Of a stretch of DNA of 64,000 nucleotides, positions 1 to 7,953 are shown one piece after another. The notes beneath the pieces are model-generated. The model saw only the letters and a list, made by a program, of their open reading frames with translations, did not search any database and was not told the DNA's origin. The position numbers and the translations under genes were made by a program. The DNA is from Aureimonas pseudogalii (GTDB taxonomy: Bacteria; Pseudomonadota; Alphaproteobacteria; Rhizobiales; Rhizobiaceae): the NCBI RefSeq assembly GCF_014196835.1, contig NZ_JACIEK010000005.1:62001-126000 (forward strand), given 5' to 3'. Each line of letters starts with the position of its first letter. Positions within the stretch are counted from its first letter, which is position 1.

Positions 1-672
<672 letters not shown>

Positions 673-676
<4 letters not shown>

Positions 677-1671
677 TCGTCGCCGCCCTCGTCTTCCTCT
701 CGACGCTCGCGATGGCGGCGCTCGCCTACGGAATCCTGGAGCCACGCTTCCAGCGGGACAAGACCGCCAAGAACCGCCTCGCCCAGTATCGCGCGAGCGA
801 GACCGACGCGGCGATGCGCCAGGTCGCGCGAGACCGGCTGAACGAGGTCGCCAAGCGCCGCAAGTCGCTGCAGTCTTCGCTCACGGAGCTCGAGGAAAAG
901 GCGCGCGAACGGGGTCGCAAGGCCGCGCATGTCTCGATCGAGCGCCGGCTCCAGCAGGCCGGCCTCGACGGCACGCTCCGGGGCTTCGTGATCGTTTCGG
1001 TGGCGCTGGGTCTGGCCGCCGGTCTCGTCGTGCTCGTCGTCGGTCTCTCGCCGCTGTTCGCGCTGGCCTTTGCCGTGATCTGCGGCCTCGGCGTGCCGCG
1101 CTGGGTCCTGTCGTTCCTTCGCAAGCGTCGCCAAGCGAAGTTCGTGCTCGAGTTCGCCAATGCGATCGACGTGGTGGTTCGCGGCATCCGCTCCGGTCTT
1201 CCGCTCAACGACACGCTGCGGATGATCGCCCACGAAACGCCCGAACCCGTGCGCTCCGAGTTCGCACGCGTGGTGGAGGCGCAGCAGATGGGCATGTCGG
1301 TCTCCGAGGCGGTGCAGCGCCTGAACGAGAACATGCCGCTGCCCGAGACGAACTTCTTCGCCATCGTGGTCTCGATCCAGAGCCAGTCCGGCGGCAATCT
1401 CGGCGAGGCGCTGTCGAACCTGTCGAAGGTGCTGCGCGAACGGCGCCGGATGAAGGACAAGATCAAGGCCATGTCGATGGAGGCCAAGGCGTCCGCCTAC
1501 ATCATCGGTTCGCTTCCGGTGATCGTCGGCTTCCTCGTCTACCTGACCTCGCCCGACTACATCTCGCTTCTCTTCACCGAGTCGCTGGGCAACCTGATCC
1601 TGGGCGGCGCGGTCGGCATGATGGCGACCGGCATCTTCGTCATGCGCCAAATGATCACCTTCGACTTCTGA
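673..1671 (+). CDS. tadB: TadB/CpaG, Tad pilus inner-membrane platform protein
   Basis: Type II secretion F-domain protein of 332 residues that forms, with TadC, the inner-membrane platform on which CpaF acts during Flp pilus assembly. The start ATG overlaps the cpaF stop (ATGA). An N-terminal membrane segment ([19 protein letters not shown]) is followed by a basic, coiled linker, then a hydrophobic region near residues 105-145. The T2SSF domain follows ([18 protein letters not shown]), then the conserved [20 protein letters not shown] stretch and a C-terminal membrane pair. Length fits the family. It is in one operon with tadC, 20 bases downstream. Confidence 0.95.
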
Positions 1672-1691
1672 AAGCAAAGGCTCGCCGGGAC

Positions 1692-2687
1692 ATGGACTTT
1701 CTGTTTCGCGCAGTGGGACTGTCAAGCCATGCGGTTCTCGGCATTCTCGTCGGCATCGCGGTCTTCGCCACGTTCCTGACCATCGCGCTTCCGTTGCTGG
1801 GCGGGCGCGAACTGAAGACACGTATGAAGGCGGTGGCGCTCGAACGCGACCAAGTGCGCGCGCAGGCCCGCGCCCGCATGTCGAGCGACAAGGACGCCGG
1901 CCGCAAGGGGCTGCGGCAGGAGGTCGATCGCTCCTTCGCGGCCAAGGTCGTGGAGAAGCTCGACCTGCGCAAGGCGCTCGTCGACGACGCCACGCTCGCC
2001 AAGCTGCGCATCGCCGGCTTCCGGACGCATCGCGCCCTCACGCTCTTCCTCTTCTGCCGCGCCGTCCTGCCGTTCGTCTTCGGCATCCTCGCCGCCTTCT
2101 ACATCTTCGGCATTGGCCTGATGGCCGAGAAGTCGATGATGCTGCGCGTCTTCGTCTGCATCGCCGTCGCCTATCTCGGCTTCTACGCGCCCAACATCTT
2201 CGTTTCCAACGCCTCGAAGAAGCGCTCGCAGTCGATCACGCGGGCCTGGCCGGACGCGCTCGACCTGCTGCTGATCTGCGTCGAATCCGGCAATGCGATC
2301 GAGGCGGGCTTTCGCCGGGTCGCCGACGAGATCGGCGTCCAGTCGATTCCGCTGGCCGAGGAACTCGTGCTCGTCTGCGCCGAACTCTCCTATCTTCCCG
2401 AGCGCAAGCAGGCCTACGAGAACCTCGTCTCGCGCACTGGCCTCGAAGCCGTCCGCTCGGTCGGCACCGCGCTCATCCAGGCCGAGCGCTACGGAACGCC
2501 GCTCGGCGCGGCGCTGCGGACCATGGCGCAGGAAAGCCGAGACATCCGCATGGCCGCCGCCGAGGCCAAGGCCGCCGCGCTGCCGCCCAAGCTCACCGTG
2601 CCGATGATCCTCTTCTTCATTCCCGCCCTCTTCGCCATCGTCATCGGCCCGGCGGTCGTTCAGGTGATGGCGAGCCAGTATCGGTGA
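1692..2687 (+). CDS. tadC: TadC/CpaH, Tad pilus inner-membrane platform protein
   Basis: Second F-domain membrane protein of the Tad pilus machine, 331 residues. An N-terminal membrane segment (AVLGILVGIAVFATFLTIAL) precedes a basic cytoplasmic linker and a transmembrane pair around residues 118-165. The T2SSF domain carries WPDALDLLLICVESGNAIEAG, and the protein ends with a hydrophobic helix (MILFFIPALFAIVIGPA). The ATG at 1692 was chosen because the family begins just ahead of the first membrane helix. The frame is open much further upstream, but that part lies inside tadB. This is the last Tad gene in the window; the next gene is convergent. Confidence 0.94.
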   Translation: MDFLFRAVGLSSHAVLGILVGIAVFATFLTIALPLLGGRELKTRMKAVALERDQVRAQARARMSSDKDAGRKGLRQEVDRSFAAKVVEKLDLRKALVDDATLAKLRIAGFRTHRALTLFLFCRAVLPFVFGILAAFYIFGIGLMAEKSMMLRVFVCIAVAYLGFYAPNIFVSNASKKRSQSITRAWPDALDLLLICVESGNAIEAGFRRVADEIGVQSIPLAEELVLVCAELSYLPERKQAYENLVSRTGLEAVRSVGTALIQAERYGTPLGAALRTMAQESRDIRMAAAEAKAAALPPKLTVPMILFFIPALFAIVIGPAVVQVMASQYR

Positions 2688-2706
2688 AGGACGGTCCGGT
2701 GCGCGC

Positions 2707-3570
2707 TCACGCTCGGCGGACGGCGATGCCGATGCCATAGGGATCGGTGACGAGAAGCGTCTCGTTCGAGCGCACCGCCGTGTGGCCGGACGAGAGAATC
2801 CAGCTCTCGGTCGCCCGCCAAGCCTCCTCGTCCCGCGCCAGAAGCTCGAAGGCGCGAAGGCCCGTGGTGCCAGCTGGCTTCGGCCCGGCACCTCGGCTGT
2901 TCCAGACGTTCGCCGCAACGTGATGGTGATAGCCGCCGGTTGCGAGGAACGACGCCGCGGGCAGGCGCACCATGGTCTCGAAGCCGAGAACCGAGCGGTA
3001 GAACGCCTCGGCCGTGTCCACCGAGCCGACCTGCAGGTGGATGTGCCCGACCACCGTCTCGTCTGACGCGCCGGCATAGGGCTGCTCGTCGCCGGCGGCC
3101 AGCAGGTCGTCGACGTCGAGGCGCTCGGTGCCCATCTCGATCGCCCCGTTCCGTCGCGGCCAGGCCCCGGTCGGGCGGTCGGCATAGACTTCGATCCCGT
3201 TGCCCTCGGGATCGGCGAGGTAGAACGCCTCGCTGACGCCGTGGTCGGACGCGCCCTGGAGGGCGACGCGCCCTTGCGCGACATGCCGGACCCAGCGGGC
3301 GAGATCGCGCCGCGTCGGCAGGAGGAAGGCGGTGTGGAAGAGCCCGGCGCTGCGGGGGTCGGCGGGCGTCGCCGCGGGGTCGTGCTGCAGCTCGAGAAGC
3401 ACGTTCGCCCCGACCCCGAGACGCAGGCTCGCGCCCTCGCGGCCGAGATCGCTCAGCCCGATGACGCTTTGGTAGAACGCGGCGACGCGTTCGAGATCGC
3501 GCACCACGAGTTGCACCGCGCCGACATGGAGCTGGGCGTCGGCGCTGGCGGGGGAGGGGGTCGAGCTCAT
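2707..3570 (-). CDS. VOC superfamily protein, two-domain CatE-like ring-cleavage dioxygenase/glyoxalase
   Basis: Vicinal oxygen chelate protein of 287 residues with two VOC modules (roughly residues 12-130 and 155-280), the layout of extradiol-type dioxygenases such as catechol 2,3-dioxygenase. Likely metal ligands are visible: His in LFHTAFLLP, His in VVGHIHLQVGS, and Glu in DPEGNGIEVYAD. It begins AQLHVGAVQLVVRDLERVAAFY, the standard first strand and helix of the fold. No aromatic-degradation genes lie beside it, so the substrate is unknown. It could equally be a glyoxalase-like or resistance-type VOC protein. It is convergent with tadC. Confidence 0.85.
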   Translation of the reverse strand: MSSTPSPASADAQLHVGAVQLVVRDLERVAAFYQSVIGLSDLGREGASLRLGVGANVLLELQHDPAATPADPRSAGLFHTAFLLPTRRDLARWVRHVAQGRVALQGASDHGVSEAFYLADPEGNGIEVYADRPTGAWPRRNGAIEMGTERLDVDDLLAAGDEQPYAGASDETVVGHIHLQVGSVDTAEAFYRSVLGFETMVRLPAASFLATGGYHHHVAANVWNSRGAGPKPAGTTGLRAFELLARDEEAWRATESWILSSGHTAVRSNETLLVTDPYGIGIAVRRA

Positions 3571-3674
3571 GGCGGTCTCCGCGCGAAGGGAGGATCGAAC
3601 GTGCGACGCGGGGCCGACCTCGCAGCGGCGCCCGCCAGGATGTTGGAATGTACGACGGTCGCCGGGCGCGACCC

Positions 3675-4808
3675 TCAGTCCTCCACGAAGATGGTGCCGG
3701 CCACCTGGATGCCGAAACCGGTGAGGCCGACATAGTCTCGCTCGTGCGTCGCCATCACCGAGATCGAGCGGACGCCGAGATCGCGCAGGATCTGCGCGCC
3801 GATCCCGACCTCGCGCCAGCGCTGGTTTCTCGCCTTGGCGCTCGCATGGCGCTCGCCGTCGGCGACGCCGTCCGCATTCGGCTCGATCGCGGTGGCGGTC
3901 TCGGCAGCCTCGAAGTCGTCCACCTGCGCGGTGCGCAGCAGCATGAGGATGCCGTGCCCGTCGGCGCGGATCCGGTCGACGGCGATCTCGATCCAGGTCT
4001 TGGCGTCGCGCGTGCGCCCGAAGAGATCGGTCACCGGCTGCTCGCGGTGGATGCGCGTCGGCACCTTCTCGGCGCCGCGCACGTCGCCGAAGATCGCCAC
4101 GACGTGCTGGATGGCGTCGAACGGCGTCTGGTAGATGCGGATGCGCCCGTTCATGCCGCCGATCGCCATCGCCTCCTCGCGCACGCAGGAGACGAAGCTC
4201 TCGCGCCGGATCCGGTAGGAGATGAGATCCTCGATCGAGACGATCTTCAGCCCGTGCTCTCGCGCGAAGGCGACGAGCTCCGGCAGGCGCTTCACGGTGC
4301 CGTCGTCGTTCACCACCTCGGCCAGGACGCCGGCGGGCTCCAGCCCGGCGAGCTTGGCGAGATCGATGCCGGCCTCGGTGTGGCCCGAGCGGGTGAGCAC
4401 GCCGCCCTCGCGGGCAATGAGCGGAAACATATGGCCGGGGCGGATGAAGTCGCGCCCCACCGCGTTGCCGTTGGCGAGCGCACGGGCGGTGTTGGCCCGC
4501 TCGTCGGCCGCGATGCCCGTGGTCATGCCCACCTTGTAGTCCACCGACACGGTGAAGGCGGTGCGCATCGGATCGAGATTGTTGGCCACCATCGGCGGCA
4601 GGTTGAGCTGGTCGGCGCGTTCGCCCGTCATCGGCACGCAGAGGATGCCGCTCGTGTGGCGGATCATGAAGGCCATGGTCTCGGGCGTCGCCTTCGACGC
4701 GGCCATGATCAGGTCGCCCTCGTTCTCGCGGTCGGTGTCGTCGACCACCACCACGAGTTCGCCGGCGGCGATCGCGCGGACCGCCTCTTCGATGCTGTCG
4801 AGTTCCAT
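3675..4808 (-). CDS. ribB: 3,4-dihydroxy-2-butanone-4-phosphate synthase with a degenerate GTP cyclohydrolase II-like domain
   Basis: Riboflavin synthesis enzyme converting ribulose 5-phosphate to 3,4-dihydroxy-2-butanone 4-phosphate and formate. The RibB domain spans about residues 1-205, with the acidic metal/substrate loop DDTDRENEGDLIMAA, HTSGILCVPM and GHTEAGIDLAKLAGL. The C-terminal 170 residues resemble GTP cyclohydrolase II, but the zinc-cysteine motif is replaced: PTRIHREQPVTDLFG lacks the Cys residues, so this half is probably not a cyclohydrolase. The ATG at 4808 is preceded by AGGGGGAG. It is 74 bases downstream of queF on the same strand. That gap is too short for an FMN riboswitch and none is seen. 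Confidence 0.93.
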   Translation of the reverse strand: MELDSIEEAVRAIAAGELVVVVDDTDRENEGDLIMAASKATPETMAFMIRHTSGILCVPMTGERADQLNLPPMVANNLDPMRTAFTVSVDYKVGMTTGIAADERANTARALANGNAVGRDFIRPGHMFPLIAREGGVLTRSGHTEAGIDLAKLAGLEPAGVLAEVVNDDGTVKRLPELVAFAREHGLKIVSIEDLISYRIRRESFVSCVREEAMAIGGMNGRIRIYQTPFDAIQHVVAIFGDVRGAEKVPTRIHREQPVTDLFGRTRDAKTWIEIAVDRIRADGHGILMLLRTAQVDDFEAAETATAIEPNADGVADGERHASAKARNQRWREVGIGAQILRDLGVRSISVMATHERDYVGLTGFGIQVAGTIFVED

Positions 4809-4882
4809 GCCACTCCCCCTGGACGCCCCCCAGCGTTTAGAGGGGAGCGGGCCCGCGATCAACGGCGACGCACCGTTCGCCC

Positions 4883-5341
4883 TCAGCCGCGGCCGCGATA
4901 GGGCGGCACGCCCTGGTCGGGCAGGAACACGCCCTCGGGCGGGGCGCCCGTCTGCCAGAACACGTCGATCGGGATGCCGCCGCGCGGATACCAGTAGCCG
5001 CCGATGCGCAGCCAGAGCGGGCGTGTCGCTTCCACCACGCGGCGCGCGATCTCCACCGTGCAGTCCTCGTGAAAGGCGCCGTGGTTGCGGAAGCTGGTGA
5101 GAAAGAGCTTCAGCGACTTCGACTCTACCAGTCGCTCGTCGGGCGCATAGTCGATGACGATGTGGGCGAAGTCGGGCTGGCCGGTGACGGGGCAGAGCGA
5201 GGTGAACTCGGGCGCCGTGAAGCGCACGATGGCCGGCGGCCCTTCGCGCCGGGCGTAGGGCACGGTTTCCAGCCGGGCCTCGTCGGGCGAGGCGGCGGGA
5301 CGGGCATCTTGCCCGAGCTGGGTCAGGGTGGGGTCGGACAT
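4883..5341 (-). CDS. queF: NADPH-dependent 7-cyano-7-deazaguanine reductase (preQ0 reductase)
   Basis: QueF reduces the nitrile of preQ0 to the amine of preQ1 in queuosine tRNA modification. The unimodal (short, 152-residue) form is present. The catalytic Cys lies in [19 protein letters not shown], the substrate motif is ESKSLKLFL, and the His/Glu region is [11 protein letters not shown]. The ATG at 5341 ([10 protein letters not shown]) is preferred. The frame stays open 25 codons upstream to 5416, but that extension has no homology-like features. Queuosine partners (queC, queD, queE) are not in this window. No preQ1 riboswitch could be recognised upstream. Confidence 0.93.
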   Translation of the reverse strand: MSDPTLTQLGQDARPAASPDEARLETVPYARREGPPAIVRFTAPEFTSLCPVTGQPDFAHIVIDYAPDERLVESKSLKLFLTSFRNHGAFHEDCTVEIARRVVEATRPLWLRIGGYWYPRGGIPIDVFWQTGAPPEGVFLPDQGVPPYRGRG

Positions 5342-5510
5342 TCTGGGTTTCCCGGATGGCGGAAAGGTTGCCCTGCGGTATCGCCCGGCCGGTGTCGTTT
5401 CAACGGACAAATTCATCCATCACGCCGGTTGAAAGTTTGCGTGATCCGTCTTAAGGCCTGCCTCGCCAGGCCGGGCCCCTCTGGCAGCCTCCGGGCTGCG
5501 ATGTCGGACT

Positions 5511-5559
5511 GGCGGACGATTCCCCGCACGGGTTTGCCGTGCCGAGATGCCCGTCCGCC
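5511..5559 (+). promoter_or_regulatory. Two-tier stem-loop in the leader of the TerC-family gene
   Basis: An 8-bp outer stem (5511-5518 with 5552-5559, GGCGGACG/CGTCCGCC) encloses an internal loop and a 6-bp inner stem (5526-5531 with 5537-5542, GCACGG/CCGTGC, loop GTTTG). It ends 71 bases before the terC start. TerC/YkoY genes often carry the yybP-ykoY manganese riboswitch, which also has an internal-loop architecture, but the conserved loop sequences of that class are not recognised here. It could be an unrelated structured leader or an operator for the divergent queF. Confidence 0.4.
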
Positions 5560-5630
5560 GGCGCAAGTCGCCGCAGCGGTGGTCTCGACCCGGGAACGTA
5601 CGTCTCCGTTCACGGTCGGAAAGGCCCCTC

Positions 5631-6365
5631 ATGTTCGAACTTCTCACGCCGGAAGGGTGGCTGGCGCTCGGCCAGATCATCATCATGGATGTCGTCCTCG
5701 CCGGCGACAACGCCATCGTCATCGGGCTGGCCGTCGCCGGCCTGCCGAAGGACCAGCGCACCAAGGCCATCTTCTGGGGCATCGCAGCGGCCACGGGCCT
5801 GCGCATCGCCTTCACCCTCGTCGCGACGCAGCTTCTCGGCATCTTCGGCCTGCTTCTCGCGGGCGGCTTGCTGCTGCTCTGGGTGTGCTGGAAGATGTGG
5901 TCGGAGCTGCGGGCCGGTGGCCACGAAGCCGCGGAGGACGCGATCGACGGCACGAAGGTTGGCGCCCCGCGCAAGACCTTGGGCCAGGCGACGCTGCAGA
6001 TCATCCTCGCCGACGTCTCGATGTCGCTCGACAACGTGATCGCCGTCGCCGGCGCGGCCGAAGGGCACCATTGGTCGCTTCTCGCCTTCGGTCTCCTCCT
6101 GTCCATCGCGCTCATGGCGCTTGCCGCGAACTTCATCGCCAAGCTTCTCAACCGCCATCGCTGGATCGCCTATGTCGGCCTTGCCGTGATCCTCTTCGTG
6201 GCGGTGGAGATGGTGCTGAAGGGTCTCGTTCAGGTCTATCCGCCGCTCGGCGAATACATCCCGTTCGCCGTCGAGGACTCGCGGCACCCGCCGCTACCCG
6301 CCGGCATCGAGGCGCCCGCTTCGAGCGCCCCGGCGGCGAGCGTGTCGCCCGCGCCGGCCCAGTAG
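5631..6365 (+). CDS. TerC/YjbE-family integral membrane protein (putative metal exporter)
   Basis: A 244-residue membrane protein of the TerC family, YjbE-like branch. It opens with the family signature ALGQIIIMDVVLAGDNAIVIGLAV and repeats it as ILADVSMSLDNVIAVAGAA. The acidic residues of these two half-motifs (DVVLAGDN, DVSMSLDN) line the presumed metal site. About seven hydrophobic helices are seen. The C-terminus is a Pro/Ala/Ser-rich tail. The ATG at 5631 is used because the preceding in-frame residues are Arg-rich and unlike the family. TerC-family proteins are linked to manganese export and metallation of exported enzymes; the specific role here is inference. Confidence 0.9.
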   Translation: MFELLTPEGWLALGQIIIMDVVLAGDNAIVIGLAVAGLPKDQRTKAIFWGIAAATGLRIAFTLVATQLLGIFGLLLAGGLLLLWVCWKMWSELRAGGHEAAEDAIDGTKVGAPRKTLGQATLQIILADVSMSLDNVIAVAGAAEGHHWSLLAFGLLLSIALMALAANFIAKLLNRHRWIAYVGLAVILFVAVEMVLKGLVQVYPPLGEYIPFAVEDSRHPPLPAGIEAPASSAPAASVSPAPAQ

Positions 6366-6497
6366 GTTCGACGCCGGCCCACGCGGGGCCGAACCACGCG
6401 GGATCGTCTTCGCGCAGACCGCGTTCCAGAAAGGACGGTGCCGGGTCCGATCGCGGGCCGGCGCCGTCTCCTCGGAGGCGGCCGCGACCGAACCCCC

Positions 6498-7385
6498 ATG
6501 CTCGACAAGCTCGAATATCTCGTGGCGCTCGCGCGCGAGCGCCATTTCGGCAAGGCCGCCCTCAGCCTCGGCGTGACTCAGCCGACGCTGTCGGCCGGCC
6601 TCAAGCAGCTGGAGGAGCGCTTCGGCGCGACGCTCGTCGATCGCGGCGCGCGCTTCAAGAGCCTCACCCCGGAGGGCGAGCGGGTTCTCGTCTGGGCACG
6701 GCGGATCCTCGACGATGTGCGCAGCTTGGAGATCGAACTCGACGCGGCGAAGGCGACGGTCGGCGGTCGGCTGCGCATCGTCGCCGTGCCGACGGCCCTG
6801 AGCTGGCTGCCACGTCTGACGGTTCCCTTTCTCACCGCCCATCCCGGCGTCACGCTCGAGATCGGCAGCCGCACCGGCGCCGAGGTGCTCGAGGCCGTCC
6901 GGCACTTCGACGCCGACGTCGGCATCACCTACCTGACGCACGAGGCCGTGGTCGGCTTTGCCCATCATGCGCTTCTGGACGAACGCTATTGCCTGCTCAC
7001 TCGGCCCGACGGGCCGCTGGCGGGGAGCGCCACCGTGGACTGGAGCGAGCTGGCGACGATCCCGATCGCGCTGCTCGATCCCAGCATGCAGAACCGCCGC
7101 ATCCTCGACGAAAGCTTCACCGCGCTCGGCATCCGGGTCGCGCCTGTGATGGAGACCAACTCGATGATCACCCTGATCGCCCATGTGCGGGCCGGCGGTT
7201 GCGCGACGATCCTGCCGGAGGGCATGGCCGATGCGCTGGGGCTCGGGTCCGACTTCACCGTGGTTCCCCTCGGATCGGGCGGGCCGGTGCGCACGCTCGG
7301 CCTCGTCGTGGCATCGCGCGAGCCGCGTCCGTTTCTGCCGGCCTCGTTCTTCGCCTTCGCCGCATCGCACACGTTTGCGCGATAG
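6498..7385 (+). CDS. LysR-family transcriptional regulator of the formate dehydrogenase operon
   Basis: LysR-type regulator of 295 residues. The winged HTH is at residues 1-60 (LEYLVALARERHFGKAALSLG and SVTQPTLSAGLKQLE-type helices), followed by a linker helix and a periplasmic-binding-like effector domain (LRIVAVPTALSWLPRLTVPF). The gene lies directly upstream of and co-oriented with fdsG, 94 bases apart. A perfect T-N11-A dyad overlaps its stop codon. LysR genes (fdsR type) commonly precede fds operons, so control of formate dehydrogenase is the likely role. ATG 6498 was chosen because the family starts at the first HTH helix. Confidence 0.92.
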   Translation: MLDKLEYLVALARERHFGKAALSLGVTQPTLSAGLKQLEERFGATLVDRGARFKSLTPEGERVLVWARRILDDVRSLEIELDAAKATVGGRLRIVAVPTALSWLPRLTVPFLTAHPGVTLEIGSRTGAEVLEAVRHFDADVGITYLTHEAVVGFAHHALLDERYCLLTRPDGPLAGSATVDWSELATIPIALLDPSMQNRRILDESFTALGIRVAPVMETNSMITLIAHVRAGGCATILPEGMADALGLGSDFTVVPLGSGGPVRTLGLVVASREPRPFLPASFFAFAASHTFAR

Positions 7386-7399
7386 ACGATCTCTATCGC
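7379..7399 (+). promoter_or_regulatory. LysR-type dyad (T-N11-A) upstream of fdsG
   Basis: Perfect 8-bp inverted repeat GCGATAGA / TCTATCGC separated by 5 bases. Its core reads ATAG-N7-CTAT and satisfies the classical LysR T-N11-A rule (T at 7383, A at 7395). It overlaps the stop codon of the lysR gene and lies 81 bases before the fdsG start, the usual place for an activator recognition site. A second short dyad, GCGAT-TG-ATCGC at 7414-7425, could be the accessory activation site. Confidence 0.6.
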
Positions 7400-7446
7400 A
7401 GCACGCGGAAAGGGCGATTGATCGCGGGTGAAAAGCTCGCTCTACT

Positions 7447-7465
7447 GTTTGGAACGATTTCAAAC
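7447..7465 (+). promoter_or_regulatory. Imperfect inverted repeat just before the fdsG ribosome-binding site
   Basis: Arms GTTTGGAA (7447-7454) and TTTCAAAC (7458-7465) match at 7 of 8 positions around CGA. They sit directly before the strong ribosome-binding site GGGAGGAG (7466-7473). This could be a repressor operator or an RNA hairpin affecting translation of fdsG. No function is shown. Confidence 0.35.
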
Positions 7466-7479
7466 GGGAGGAGCCGGCC

Positions 7480-7953
7480 ATGGTTCGCGCCACAGGCTAC
7501 GATCGCGAGGAGGCCGAGGCGATCGTCGCCGGCCTCCGGCATCTCGAAGGCCCCCTCCTGCCGATCCTCCACGCGCTGCAGGCCCGCTTCGGCTTCGTCG
7601 GCGAAGAGGCCGTGCGCACCGTCTCGGCGGCGCTCAACCTTTCGCGTGCCGAGGTGCACGGCGTCGTCTCCTTCTACCACGACTTCCACGCGGAGCCGAC
7701 GGCCCGCCGCAGCCTGAAGGTCTGCCGCGCCGAAGCTTGCCAGGCCAATGGCAGCGACCGTGTCGCGGCGGCCTTCGAGGCCGCGCTCGGCGTGCGCTTC
7801 GGCGAAACGACGCGCGACGGGCAGGTGTCGCTGGAGGCCTGCTACTGTCTCGGCCTCTGCGCGATCGGCCCCTCCGCCATGCTCGACGGGCGCATCGTCG
7901 CCCGGCTCGACGAGGCCAAGGTCGCCGCGCTCGCCGAAGAGGCGCGGCTATGA
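7480..7953 (+). CDS. fdsG: NAD-dependent formate dehydrogenase gamma subunit (NuoE-like)
   Basis: FdsG is the 2Fe-2S electron-transfer subunit of the soluble molybdenum NAD+-dependent formate dehydrogenase, homologous to NuoE of complex I. The 157-residue protein has the helical N-terminal half typical of NuoE (PLLPILHALQARFGFVGEEA and VHGVVSFYHDF). It ends in a thioredoxin-like domain with the four cluster cysteines in CRAEAC and CYCLGLC. It starts with ATG after GGGAGGAGCC. Its stop overlaps the fdsB start (ATGA). It is the first gene of the fds operon. Confidence 0.95.
   Translation: MVRATGYDREEAEAIVAGLRHLEGPLLPILHALQARFGFVGEEAVRTVSAALNLSRAEVHGVVSFYHDFHAEPTARRSLKVCRAEACQANGSDRVAAAFEAALGVRFGETTRDGQVSLEACYCLGLCAIGPSAMLDGRIVARLDEAKVAALAEEARL

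Noticed and set aside
4809-4882. FMN riboswitch upstream of ribB
   Set aside because: Only 74 bases separate queF and ribB, too few for the element, and no conserved FMN-box words are seen.
5342-5510. preQ1 riboswitch before queF
   Set aside because: No H-type pseudoknot with the expected C-rich loop and A-rich tail was found.
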